Assembly (NCBI GenBank): GCA_015227615.1
Contig: JAALGZ010000032.1
Span: 62,001-126,000 of the forward strand
Length of the DNA: 64,000 bases
Direction of reading: 5' to 3'
From: Labyrinthula sp. Ha
Taxonomy: Eukaryota > Sar > Bigyra > Labyrinthulida > Labyrinthulaceae
In this document: piece after piece, positions 1-11,179 of the stretch
How the letters are laid out: the number at the start of each line of letters is the position of its first letter
Numbering within the stretch: position 1 is the first letter of the stretch
The notes under the pieces: generated by a model
What the model saw: the letters and a program-made list of their open reading frames with translations, nothing else
Databases searched by the model: none
Told to the model about the DNA's origin: nothing
Position numbers and translations under genes: made by a program

Positions 1-2295
1 ACGATAAGCTAGAGACAAAGGAAAGTTATTTGAAATTTCAATATGCACCCTTATATCTAATCCAGGTGCCAGTTAGGCTCCAATTTTACTTTCTTTGAAT
101 AGATATAAGCAACGAACCTGGGTTTATACTGGCCACATAGTGAATTTATCATCATTTAGAGATGTTAAGAAATTTGATACATTTTTTTGACCAAGATGAG
201 TAAACATGCTAGGCCAAACTAATGGGATCGGGTTTGCATTCCATAGCTGGGATACAACATCCAGCCCTGAAAAAGAAACCAAGCCTATCGTTATATGTAG
301 CAATGTTTCACCTTCTGCTTACCTATAAATAAAGTAAGTTCTTATGGAAGATATCTAACTGAAATAACCCATCTAAATGAATTGAAGGCACAGTATAAGA
401 ACAATGGATTCTATTTAAAAATACAGCAGGAGCTCAGGGCAATAATGTTTTGAGTAACATATGTAAGAATCTTAGTCTATTACTAGTAGAGTCCCTTTAT
501 GCAGAAGAAGCTAGGGTAACAAATACGGGATTTGTAACTATTTTGGGCTGGAAACTAAATAATAAGAACGTCATCTTTTTTGGAATTATATAGATGGGTA
601 GTCTTAGCAATTCAAACCAACCTCTACTGCTCCTAAGTTAACACACGTAGTAAACTTGAACCTCTGCCCATAATCTCTCTATTTTAAATGTATTCAATTA
701 GTTCAGGGCTTTTGACACAGATATGACAGTAAAATATTTCGGGACTCTATTGCTCGCAATCCAGTTTTCTTCTGGATTCTTCCTATACGTCATTGCATGG
801 TCGCTAACACCCGAGGAAGTATGACCAAAATTTCTTGCCGATAGGACTAATATATATAGAAACTACATATTCGTCTGCGTGGTTTCTAAATATAATTTGA
901 GTTCTGTGACTCTTTTCCTTCATTCAAAATATTGGTCTTACATTTATTAACAGGGGGTTTATGACCAAACTAAAGCTAGTGTTGCAAAGATGCTTTTAGG
1001 TGCTAGATTCAATGGATCTAATATCTAGCTTTCTCTCTTAGAAAAACTCTTAAAGTAATAAAGTTTCATTCGCCTGCCTGTTACATGTAAAGTAAATCAG
1101 TGTTACAAACAGCATGTGTCACTCCATATTTTGATGTATGTACTCTATACTTAACTAGTTGGATGTACTAAAGTAAAATCCATAACAAATAAGGAGCTGT
1201 TTTCAACAGTAACGTGAATAAGTCCTGTTACTATGGAGAAAATCTCTCTTTATTCCCTATGATGGAATACGTAAAAGAAATTACTTTTGTCATAGAGGGA
1301 TCTGCTTTGTTAGAGAATGAACCCATCTAAGAATTTGGAGTTAATATAAGTTGCATGAAAAGTAATCCGAGCTCACGTAATTATACTTCGCGAATAGCAA
1401 GTATATGATACTATAAAAATAAGTATACTCGCAGAAAATTCTGAGAATAGAGTCCGGGAGGACTGGGCGCCTATGACGTAGTATTATATAGCTACAGCAT
1501 GTATTTACAGTTTAGTGGTAGTCTTAGCGATACTGCTTTCATACAAAAAGTTAATTACATCAAAGCATTGCATTGGTCTAATGTTTTGTAAGGACTAACT
1601 TGGGTAAGCTTCTAATGAGATACTCAACATCATTTTGATCATTCCAATCAGCTGTGTAATTGATGTAAGAAGACTTAGTCTACCCACTGTTACTTCTGTT
1701 CGCTCAATCCAATATTAGAAAAGGGCAATAATTTCCCAGATTAACTCAGATTAGCTAGGGCCCTATTCTTTGCGTGATTACTTTCCGGAAAGGCTTCAAT
1801 ATTAACTTCCAAGGTCACCTTAATTCTCATACTTTTTCATCGCATGAACCTAAGTTTCATCTACTCAATCTACTATGCAACCATGTATAATCTTCGAGGT
1901 CAGAACAAACGTGATTCAAGAGGAATCTGAAAATATTCATGCACAAAGTCCTGTTGAGCAGCTATACATCTAAGCTTAAATGAAGTTAATTTGGTACTGC
2001 CTTCTGCACATATTACAGTATGCTGGAGACGCAAGAATTCTTCAAAAGGTCGGGTAACTGTGAACTATTCTAGCTGGTGTTGATCGAGATTCCAGATATA
2101 AGTTCACTAATTTCCTTAGTACCTCTGCGTTTTTACTAGGAAATAATGTTTCATAAACTCTGCACTTTTGTGGAATGTACAATTTTAATACCATAAAATG
2201 TGAAGTAGATCTCCCTTGTTTCGAATATCATATTTGAATTTCGCTGAACAAGACAGAAAGAATAATTATCAAACACATTTTCAAGTCATTTGTTG
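1..2295. other. Intergenic, no gene seen
   Basis: AT-rich sequence with stop codons in all frames and no open frame of note. I saw no RNA gene, repeat or recognisable coding segment. A gene made only of very short exons could be missed by eye, given the tiny introns used elsewhere in this window. Confidence 0.5.
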
Positions 2296-2637
2296 ATGAA
2301 TAAAATACTTAATTCCTTTATGTAAGAAAAATACCTCTTTGCATACCAACAGGATCTTTTTCTCGAAACAAGGATCTCTACCTTTCGAAAAAGGTAATAC
2401 TGATAGATAAACCAAACTTTTCTAGCTTACAAGAAATTGGAGAATTGGCAGATTTTGTCTGCTTCTGAATTTGTCTTGTGGTCAAACGAGGCTGACCTGA
2501 GCACTTTCTTAGCAAGACTCTCTTGTAGAAGCTGTCGTTTGTTGCTTTCAGAACTCGTTAAGAATGTTTTAGGAGACCGTAGAGGCAAACTAGCAACAGC
2601 AGAAACCAATAACTGGGATGTTGAGTACTTTTTGTAG
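2296..2637 (+). CDS. Possible small spliced gene, unknown product
   Basis: I do not recognise this protein. A 66-codon open frame with a local rise in GC ends at TAG 2635-2637. Upstream, two candidate introns fit the size and borders of the confirmed introns here: 2322-2352 (31 nt, GTAAGA...ACAG) and 2394-2425 (32 nt, GTAATA...CTAG). Joining exons 2296-2321, 2353-2393 and 2426-2637 keeps one frame from an ATG and gives a 92-aa product, with a hydrophobic start, a Cys-rich patch (LSCRSCRLLLSEL) and a KNVLGDRRGKL segment. The opposite strand is also open over 2427-2609, so strand is not certain. Further open stretches follow to about 2830 (2650-2708 before a GTAAGT, and 2740-2823), so the gene could be longer or be a relic. 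Confidence 0.35.
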
Positions 2638-3534
2638 CAACTCTACTAGACGCACCCAGACTCTATCCTAAAAAGGAATGGCAATATAAAAACAGTTCTA
2701 CTTTCGTGAAGAATGCGTAAGTACTGGAGAGTGTCAGCAATGGTTCACGGAACAATAATTGACTCCACTCAAAGAAAACCCTGTCTCAAAGAACCTAAAA
2801 TAAGAGAGAGCTTCTACTCCTGAGAGAAGAAATCATGTTGCTAGTAAAATGATTTAGAGAAACTGTTTAAGAGGTTCTTTGTGACTCTATGCAGGTGATA
2901 TGTGATAGTTTTGTCCTGACAGGAATCGGATTAGGAGTTATGATATTGAAACGTGAAACAATTCCAAGGCTGTTTTTTCCTGTGCTATAAATGATGTCAA
3001 AACACATTTCCCCTCAAGTAAATGTTTAAAAGAAAGTTGGAGAGTTGTTTTTCCTAAGTGTCACCTCTAATCTCTAAACTAGCTAATCCATTGTACAAAC
3101 ATTAAAAAAAAACTTCTTCTTCGCAAGAAAAAAAAGAAACAAAACAAGAACAAAATATAAATATCTTAATATCCTTTTAGTCTCACGAGAACTACCAAAC
3201 TGACCAATTATAAGTATTAAAACAATTTGTGTTATTCAGTTCAATATACACTAAGTAAAAAACAAAACTCGTATTTTATGTGTATTCATTACACAGATAT
3301 AATGTCCCGGATTCTAAATAGAACCGGAAACAAATTATTTACCTAAATAAAGTCACAATCGACAAAAATATTTATAAAACAGTGAAAAATATATGAAGGG
3401 TGCATCAAAAGTAGGAAACAAATATTGTTCCGTCTTCCAGCTAGAAAACGTTTCCTTTTTCACTCATAAAGTAAACCTATTCAATACAAATATAAAGTCA
3501 CATAAAACAAATAGTCCTCGTAGAATATTCACCT
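2638..3534. other. Intergenic upstream of multicopper oxidase
   Basis: This stretch holds the two short coding-like pieces mentioned for the preceding entry, then very A-rich sequence to the oxidase start. A TATA-like run (atatttataaaa) lies near 3367-3378, about 160 bp before the ATG. No second gene is supported; the 70-aa frame at 3393 overlaps the oxidase start out of frame and is taken as chance. Confidence 0.4.
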
Positions 3535-5877
3535 ATGAAGAACATTCACCCCTCTTGTTTGTTATTACTTGCAGCAACAGCACTTGCTCAAAAGGAAGAA
3601 TGTAACACTGAGCTACTTGGTGTAAACCTTGCAAGATGTCCACTTCCTGTCTGGAACCATAAAGAAACTCCTACTTCTGAAGACAACCCCTTAATCCTCA
3701 GCTACAGAATTGCAAGACACACTTTTCCAGCAATCAACCAAACAACAAGAACAAGAATTCCAAATGAGCTTATCAGACTTCAAGCACGAACTTACTGGTT
3801 TGAAAACACAGATTTTGAACCGCAATTGCCTCCACCTGGAATGTTCTGGGAAAAAGGTGCCGACGTCTTCATTGAACTGCACAATGATCTAGACATAAAC
3901 CCTTTTGATGACAATGATTTTGTTCTTGCACCTGAAGATTTGGATGCAGAGCATAATACCATCAATATCCATACACATGGTCTGCATATTGACAGTTTTT
4001 CAGACGATCCTTCAAGAGAGATCCACGTTGGAGACACAGAGTTGATCCACTTCGAATTACCTGCTGATCATGGAGGAGGAATGAATTGGTATCACCCGCA
4101 TATCGAAGGAGTTGGAGAAATGGTTCTAAGTTCTGGAATGTGGAGTTCTTTAGAGATTGAAACTGATCCGGATGGATATGAAATACCAAAAGCTATTCTT
4201 GAACTTCCAAGTCATATTTTAGCTATCAATAGAATGTTTCCACTAGAATTAATAGATTTGAGAGATGGTTTCACTAATCCATTTTTTGATAGACAAGGTG
4301 TTCCTCCCATTGCAGCTCGAAGAGATGTTACACATCCTGACTGGGACCTTCAGTTTAATCCTGATATTGAAGAAGCACTTGGTTTTGATATAGAAGCTAC
4401 CAGTTATACTTTTGTTAACGGATACTTGAAGCCAAAGCTGGTTGTCCAATCCGGACAATGGACTAGATTTAAAATAATATTTGTTGGTGGACAAGATGGA
4501 AGAGGAAATGACTCAGATTTGAAGTTTCGTATTGGAAAAAATCCAGATTTTGCAACTCTTGGAGATAATAGTGACTATGGTCCGTTCAATGAGTTTTTGG
4601 GTACTCAATGTAAAGTGAAGCTGATTGGAAAGGATGGAGTTTATTTACGACAAAGCAGAGATCTTGATTTTGAAAGTGGTGAAAGAATATGGTTATCTCC
4701 AGCCAATAGAGCAGATATTCTAGTTAAATGTGATATTGAAACTGCAGATCAGTGTAGTATAGTTGATAATACTTTTGCATTTATTGGTGATAAAGGAGTT
4801 GATAATAGAGCAGAAGAAGTTGTGGAAAGTATTCCAGTGCTTCAACTAGAGATTAGAAAAGAAGGTTCTGCAACTGGTGAACTTGCTGAAGCAGAAGCAG
4901 AAGATCCTGAGTTCGAATTTAATGTTCCAAGTTGTCTTCCTGCTTATAACTTAGACATGGTTGATCTAAAAGATGAGGAAATTACAGAACATTTAACTGG
5001 TTTAACACAGGAAGTTTTAGATACAATAGCTTCAAATACAACTAGCTTGGGAGTTGCAAGACCTTTTATTAATACGGCGAAGAGAAATGCGCTTGAGATT
5101 GAAGTTGCTCCGTTTGAAATTAACAACGAAAGGTTTCGTGGATATAATAATAATTTAACTGTTCCAAATATAACTGTAATGGAGATGCAGAGAGTATATA
5201 ATTTTGTTTTACGAGGTGATGGACATCCACTTCATATTCATTTGAACCACATGCAGTTGCTTCAAGATGTGGATGATGGTAGTAATTATCATAAAAGAGG
5301 GGATTATGTGGACACATTAAACAGTGCCTGTCCAATTGAAGGATGTAATGTCAATGGAAACCAGCGAATTGAAGATGTTGACTTCCGTATCTTTATAGAT
5401 AGATTTTTTGGAAGGAAATTATCTCATTGTCATATTATGTCTCATTCAGATAATCGAGCGATTGCTGAAATGTTTGTGTTGCGAGATGAAGAATTTTTAG
5501 GCGATTTTGTCGAACCGCAATTCAGAGAGGAATGCAGTGAAGTTATTGAAATTAAAGAGTTGGAAGAGATACTTGATAAGCGATGTGGTGTGGGTGATTA
5601 TAAATATGTTATCGTATTGGCAATTTGCATTCAACTTTTATTATTTCTGATATGTTACTGCGGATACTTAGTTGCTAGATCTAAGGTTGATAGACGAAGA
5701 AGAGAAAGCAGTGTATTTGATGAACAAGGTTATGGTGAAGAAACATTTGCTGAGAAAAGGAGAAAGCGAAAAGTTAGTAGAAGAGAATCAGGAAAAGATA
5801 AGCTTCCTTACCAAACTGATTCGGTAGATACTCCTACATTTCTGGAGAAAAAGCGCTACCGTGATGGTGCTTTATAG
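3535..5877 (+). CDS. Membrane-anchored multicopper oxidase
   Basis: A 780-aa single-exon protein of the laccase/ferroxidase/bilirubin-oxidase superfamily, expected to oxidise a small substrate (metal ion or phenol) and reduce O2 to water. All four copper motifs are visible: HTHG (146-149), WYHPH (185-189), HPLHIH (564-569) and HCHIMSH (631-637), so the type 1 and trinuclear copper ligands are present. The N-terminus is a typical signal peptide (about 19 residues, ending TALAQ). One hydrophobic segment near 690-713 is followed by an RRRR-rich 65-residue tail. This predicts a type I protein with the oxidase domains outside the cell or in a lumen. The position ten residues after the motif-4 Cys, normally Met, Leu or Phe, reads Ala in an unusual HSDNRAIAEM context. 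The substrate cannot be told from sequence. The start is the first ATG and gives the signal peptide. Confidence 0.9.
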   Translation: MKNIHPSCLLLLAATALAQKEECNTELLGVNLARCPLPVWNHKETPTSEDNPLILSYRIARHTFPAINQTTRTRIPNELIRLQARTYWFENTDFEPQLPPPGMFWEKGADVFIELHNDLDINPFDDNDFVLAPEDLDAEHNTINIHTHGLHIDSFSDDPSREIHVGDTELIHFELPADHGGGMNWYHPHIEGVGEMVLSSGMWSSLEIETDPDGYEIPKAILELPSHILAINRMFPLELIDLRDGFTNPFFDRQGVPPIAARRDVTHPDWDLQFNPDIEEALGFDIEATSYTFVNGYLKPKLVVQSGQWTRFKIIFVGGQDGRGNDSDLKFRIGKNPDFATLGDNSDYGPFNEFLGTQCKVKLIGKDGVYLRQSRDLDFESGERIWLSPANRADILVKCDIETADQCSIVDNTFAFIGDKGVDNRAEEVVESIPVLQLEIRKEGSATGELAEAEAEDPEFEFNVPSCLPAYNLDMVDLKDEEITEHLTGLTQEVLDTIASNTTSLGVARPFINTAKRNALEIEVAPFEINNERFRGYNNNLTVPNITVMEMQRVYNFVLRGDGHPLHIHLNHMQLLQDVDDGSNYHKRGDYVDTLNSACPIEGCNVNGNQRIEDVDFRIFIDRFFGRKLSHCHIMSHSDNRAIAEMFVLRDEEFLGDFVEPQFREECSEVIEIKELEEILDKRCGVGDYKYVIVLAICIQLLLFLICYCGYLVARSKVDRRRRESSVFDEQGYGEETFAEKRRKRKVSRRESGKDKLPYQTDSVDTPTFLEKKRYRDGAL

Positions 5878-8800
5878 ATAAATTGAATTCAATTATTTTC
5901 TTAATTGTCGAAATACTTATTTTATCCCGAAAATTTCTTTTATCCGCTTAGACTGGATTTTTCACTAAATATATTATTTTTTTAACTCGTTTCAATTATA
6001 AGATCACTTGCTCATCATGCAAGCACATGAAGTTAAATTCAGAGACCTCTAGTAGATCACCCAACTAACTGGAAGAAGATATTTTGGAAAAACAAAAATA
6101 ATAATACTTGAAATTATTGTGGGTACTTTTGAACAATAGCTTTATACCAATAATTCATCTATACCACTATTTTAGAATATTGAAACCTTTCAAGAATGTC
6201 CAGTTTTTGATGGCATCTAGACCACTAGACTCTTGCTAGATCTTATTGTGATTTAGTAATAGATGAAGGATTTTGAGTAAGATGAGGTTTATCTTGACTA
6301 ATGATACTTGTTATTTTATTGAAGAAAGGTAAGTGAATTTTTTTTTAATGTACGAATACAAACTTAATCCTTTCGTGGTTTATGAGCTCTTAGAGATACC
6401 TACAGATCTTCCTGCAGAGATAGATGTTTTTTAAAAAATATTGTTTTTTATGGATCCAAATTAATAGAAACACAAAATTAAAATATGAAATATATGCAAC
6501 TAAATTAATTATTTTTTTGTCGCAGTCGATTTAATGGGTCAAGTTTCAATGAACTTGAGTTATTTTCTTGCTGAACTCTAAATCCAGAATCCTCAACTTT
6601 TAGTTTTTTCCCAGTTAGTATTTAGCTGCTGAAGATTATGGATTTAATAATGTTATTTTTCCTGAAAAGAAACATAGAAACAAACCTTGTGTTTATTTAT
6701 GTATTAGATTACTTTTGATTAGCAACCTGTTTAAGCATGCAACTTGATTTATTTGTCTTTAAGAAGTTCTTTAACTAACACTTACTTTAAGCTTATTGTA
6801 TTTAATCATCTAACTATGTACTTTGCTTTTTGGCATAAAAGTTTGCTTCTTTAAATGATTTTGACTTTTGATTCATAAGATAAAGTAGTATTTCCTCTAA
6901 TTTAGCTACTTTGTTCTTAAGTGGGTTGGTGTTTACTAATACAGATCTCTAAGATGACAAGTATATGAAATGAGGATCTGTTTATTTTTGAAAACGCAAA
7001 TTATTAATTGTGTAATTGCCAGAAAGGAATTCTTGGTGATCTAATAACTTATTTAGTTATTTATAGTAATTCAATTGAGTGCAAAATAATTCCAAGCTTT
7101 ATGAGTAGGATCTCCTACACTGTGACGTAGCCAAATTTTTTAAGCCTTAGATTTTTTTTTCTTTGAGTGGTTGAATGCGAATAGCGCAGATTACAAATTA
7201 GGCTCATCGTATCTTATAGAACAGATTAATCTTTGTTTAAAATCATTTTCACAGGTTGTGGTAAATACTACGGGTCAATGTTATCTTTAAAATTACTAGA
7301 AACAGGAACGGGTGCAGTATGCGATAAATTTTCCATGACAAAATTAGATTTTTTTTGCTTAAAAAAAAATTTCTAGGTTTGTAACAATCTCAAGAATCTT
7401 AAAGATTTTGAAATTATTACTTGGAAATTCTTTGAAAGTTCTCAATTGTGTCTTAAACAATTTTCAAGCTTTCTTAAGCATTTCTAAAGAAATAGCTATA
7501 ATATTATTCCGAAGGCAAAATTACCCATTCTGTGTGTAGCCCAACCTACCTCTTGAATCGATCTAGTAAAACTCTGTCTTTAGATTCGATTGGTTTAGTG
7601 CACTTTTTAAGGATTAAATACAGTAACTATTATCTTCTTGCTCAACTTTAGGTTCACTTGGAGCGATGTAATGTCTTGATTTCACTTTCATCTTTTTTTC
7701 TACGCTCTTTTTGTTTTCCATAATTATGGCTGTTCTTGCTATAGACAACGGCCCAATCAGATCTTAACAATCTGTCCTTTCATATTAATTAATCCAACCA
7801 TATTTCTACTAATCTTAAATTCAACTTCTTCGTATTGCCACACTCTAACAACTTTGGTTATGAATAGAATACTTCATTAATTGGTCTGCTGAAAAAATTG
7901 AAGTTCAGACTGTGTTTATTTCAATTTTTTATTAGTTTGGATTTGCAATGCCAGCAATTTTTAAGAACTAATGTGTTCTGTTAGTGGGTAGCATTGTTTT
8001 TTCCCCATTGATATTCTCTGAGCTTCTCGGGTTGAGCTTAAGAATTTACTTAAATTTTTCTGCGATTTTCCATTATCTGGAAAACTTTTTAGAACTCGAA
8101 TGAGATATCGCTGAGAGATCACTCTTTACCCGTAGGAGCAATAACCTGGGGAAATACGAAAAATACATATGATAAAAAACACGCAAAGTGGCGGTACGAA
8201 ACTTTACTAACCGTAGAAAAAATTATCTGTTTTGAAAAACGGCACATTGACAGTTTAATTTATCTTTTTGCCTCGACTTTAAGGCATAAAAATATGTTTC
8301 TAGCTGGAAGGAAAATAATGGGTCTTCATTTCATTTCCTATATTAGAGGTTTTTTCATACATTAAATATTGGAATCTACTAAGTATTTTCTATTTTTTTG
8401 CTGTGTTTTCCAGCTTTTTCGAATTCACTAATAACTATTCTAATCTATGAATGATATATATAATATTTGGTTACCTGTGTGAGAGAATACTACAATGAAG
8501 ATATGAGAAGGATATATGTGATGACTAGGATCTGGTACATGAGTGATAAAGTTTTAATAAAACTGATAAGAATCAAGTACAAAACTTACAAACATAATCT
8601 TGATCTAGGTTTTTAGTTATCGAAAATGAGATACTAATTCGACTCTGTGCACATTCTCTGTCTATCTGGATTTCCTGCTAGAATCTATAGCGCTCGCATG
8701 ATATTCTAGTTTACAGTACTATTCGCTCCTAATACTGTTTCACGGAACAGTTCCCAAACATTATTTAAACTTAATTAATTTATAGATATTCTAAGAATTA

Positions 8801-10234
8801 GACTTTATCAACACTTCAACATTTTCATCCCTTGAGTTGTACATTTTCACATAATCCGTAGCTTTAAGAAAACTAGTACAATAAAAAAATCATCGTTTAA
8901 CTCGTTTCTTGTTAGTACAAGCCAAGTAACAAAGTAACTTGATCATAAGCGCTTGAAACAGCGCAAAAATCAATTTGAATCCCGAAACTTGCTTCATCAA
9001 AACATCTTATCACCTCAAATCAGTTATATAAAGCATAATTTTATCTTAACATTATATAGAATGAATTAGAGAAATATTCTTACCATTGGAACCAAGGTAA
9101 CCACCCATATTTTTTACTCTAAATACATAGCTCTACTGATGACAAGAAGCTGCGCTGTTTTTTCACAGGGAAGCCATGAAAATTACCTGCTTATATATCC
9201 TGACCAAACAATATATAATACTTTTAATGATCATTAAGTGTATTCTTTTAGAATGTTGCCACCTTCCAATGCAATCGAAAGTAAGCCTGCAATTAAATAA
9301 ACATTTAAGACAACGTACAACTGTCTACTATACAAACTAATCATCAGCTTTTCTCCTTTATAGAACATATATATATTATAAAGGACTTATGTAAATAATT
9401 TATAAAAACATGTTGACATATTTTTATAATCTTATACAGTTAACAAGTCTGAAGTCGTTTGAAATATCCTTTATAACCGATATGTCAACTCTGCAAAGGT
9501 AAGTGTTCTGGGCTTAAATCTAAGCATTTGAGTTATATTATTAAAGGGTAGTTTACTTTTCAACCACTACTGTGTGACTAGAAATCACTGAAAAGTATAT
9601 GTAGTCAGGCCAGGGTTGCATATTAATGTCTTTCTTAAACGTAAAATATTTCTAGCATTATTCGAGAGTAATTAAGATTAACTACCCACATAGATGTTGA
9701 TATTAATGTGCCAAGCTAATGGATTATGGTGGAAATTTTCCTTCTGGTCCCATTTTATAACCTATTTTATACCTGTGGTCTTTCACTAGGCAATTAGTAA
9801 ACAATCACTCCATGTTGATTCTAAGCTAACAATTAATTCGACCATAGCTGCACTTATATGGCTGACTAATGTTATTCTCTGAACACTAGTTTAGTAGATT
9901 TGCCATAAGACTATATCATCTTAAACTTCGTCTTCTTACTTCAGGTTCATAGATTTACACTAATTCGCTACTCCTCCAACAATCCAGGCTATATCAAGAC
10001 TTCAGAAAGAAGGAACTATACAACAAGTAGAGTTAATTAAAAGTACAATGAATGAAAATGTTTCCCTACAAAACTCATAGAAGGCTCTACCTGATATACC
10101 GAGACAACATCTTCAGAAAAGAATATTGTATTTCTATTGTTATTGGTAAGTGCCATTGGAATTATCTGACTCAGCTGATAAACAAAATATGAAATTACCC
10201 TGGATAGATTAAATTCATATTTTCCAATAATAGA
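5878..10234. other. Intergenic, no gene seen
   Basis: About 4.3 kb of AT-rich DNA with many T runs, dense stops and no open frame of 60 codons. A short AT run near 9366-9378 (ATATATATATTAT) is the only simple repeat noticed. I see no tRNA-like or other RNA gene. Confidence 0.5.
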
Positions 10235-11179
10235 ATGATATTTAGCTTGAAAGCCAAACTAAAAACTACAGGGCAGCATTTGTTCATCAAAAGATACTTA
10301 TCGGGAAGTGCAAGTGTATTTGATATATTTGAGCTAAAAAAAAGAATAATATATGAGGATAATCACCTACTAGTTGTTAATAAACCTTGTGGGATTATTT
10401 CTCAGCCAAACAATCCAGAAGAAGCACCAACTAGAGATAGAGAAACAAGTTTAGTTTCACTTTACAAAAATTACTTGAAACAAGAGTACAATAAACCAGG
10501 AAATGTACATCTTCAAGTCGTTAATCGCCTAGATAAACCAGTTTCTGGAGTTAGTATTTTGGCTAAGACTTCAAAAGCAACCTCTCGGTTGCAAGAACAG
10601 ATTAGAATACGAAATATAGAAAAAGAGTATATTGCTGTAGTTGAAGGTAATCTATCTTCTTTTGGAAAAATATCAGCAGAAAAAACATATTCTGAACATT
10701 GGAAAAGCAAAAAAACAAACAATAGAGCAAACTTAAATAGAGTTGGTAGACAAAAGTTTGAGCAAAACAAAAAAGAAACTATTCATTATTCCCCTATTCA
10801 TTTTTCTTATTCACCAGAAACAAAATTTTTTAATACAGTTGTAGGAGTTAAATGCAAGACAGGAAAACGACATCAAATTAGAAGACTATTGTCGGAAAAA
10901 GGTTATCCAGTTGTTAATGACTATCTCTATGGAAGTAAACAAAGAATAAGAAATTTTTTAGGTGAAGAAAAAATAGCTCTTCATGCATCATTTTTTTCTA
11001 TTCTACATCCAATTAAATCAAAAGGGAAATTTGAGTTTTTTTGTCCTCCTACAAGAGAATTCTTTAATGGTGTAATTCAACAAGAGAATAATTTTGATCA
11101 AGATTTTTTTGGAAAGCATTACTACAATGAAGAAGAATCAAGGAGATTAATTTCTCTAAGAGAAAATCTTGTTCTTTAG
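10235..11179 (+). CDS. RluA-family RNA pseudouridine synthase
   Basis: A 314-aa single-exon protein that should isomerise uridine to pseudouridine in rRNA or tRNA. The family motif is clear: NRLDKPVSG with the catalytic Asp at residue 100, preceded by VVNKPCGI (47-54) and followed by KEYIAVVEG and the C-terminal CKTGKRHQIRR block. The first 26 residues are basic and free of acidic residues (KAKLKTTGQHLFIKRYLSG), like a mitochondrial presequence, so mitochondrial rRNA or tRNA is a possible target (inference). There is no S4 domain ahead of the catalytic domain. The TAG stop at 11177-11179 overlaps the stop codon of the convergent kinase gene. Which uridine is modified cannot be read from the sequence. 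Confidence 0.92.
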   Translation: MIFSLKAKLKTTGQHLFIKRYLSGSASVFDIFELKKRIIYEDNHLLVVNKPCGIISQPNNPEEAPTRDRETSLVSLYKNYLKQEYNKPGNVHLQVVNRLDKPVSGVSILAKTSKATSRLQEQIRIRNIEKEYIAVVEGNLSSFGKISAEKTYSEHWKSKKTNNRANLNRVGRQKFEQNKKETIHYSPIHFSYSPETKFFNTVVGVKCKTGKRHQIRRLLSEKGYPVVNDYLYGSKQRIRNFLGEEKIALHASFFSILHPIKSKGKFEFFCPPTREFFNGVIQQENNFDQDFFGKHYYNEEESRRLISLRENLVL

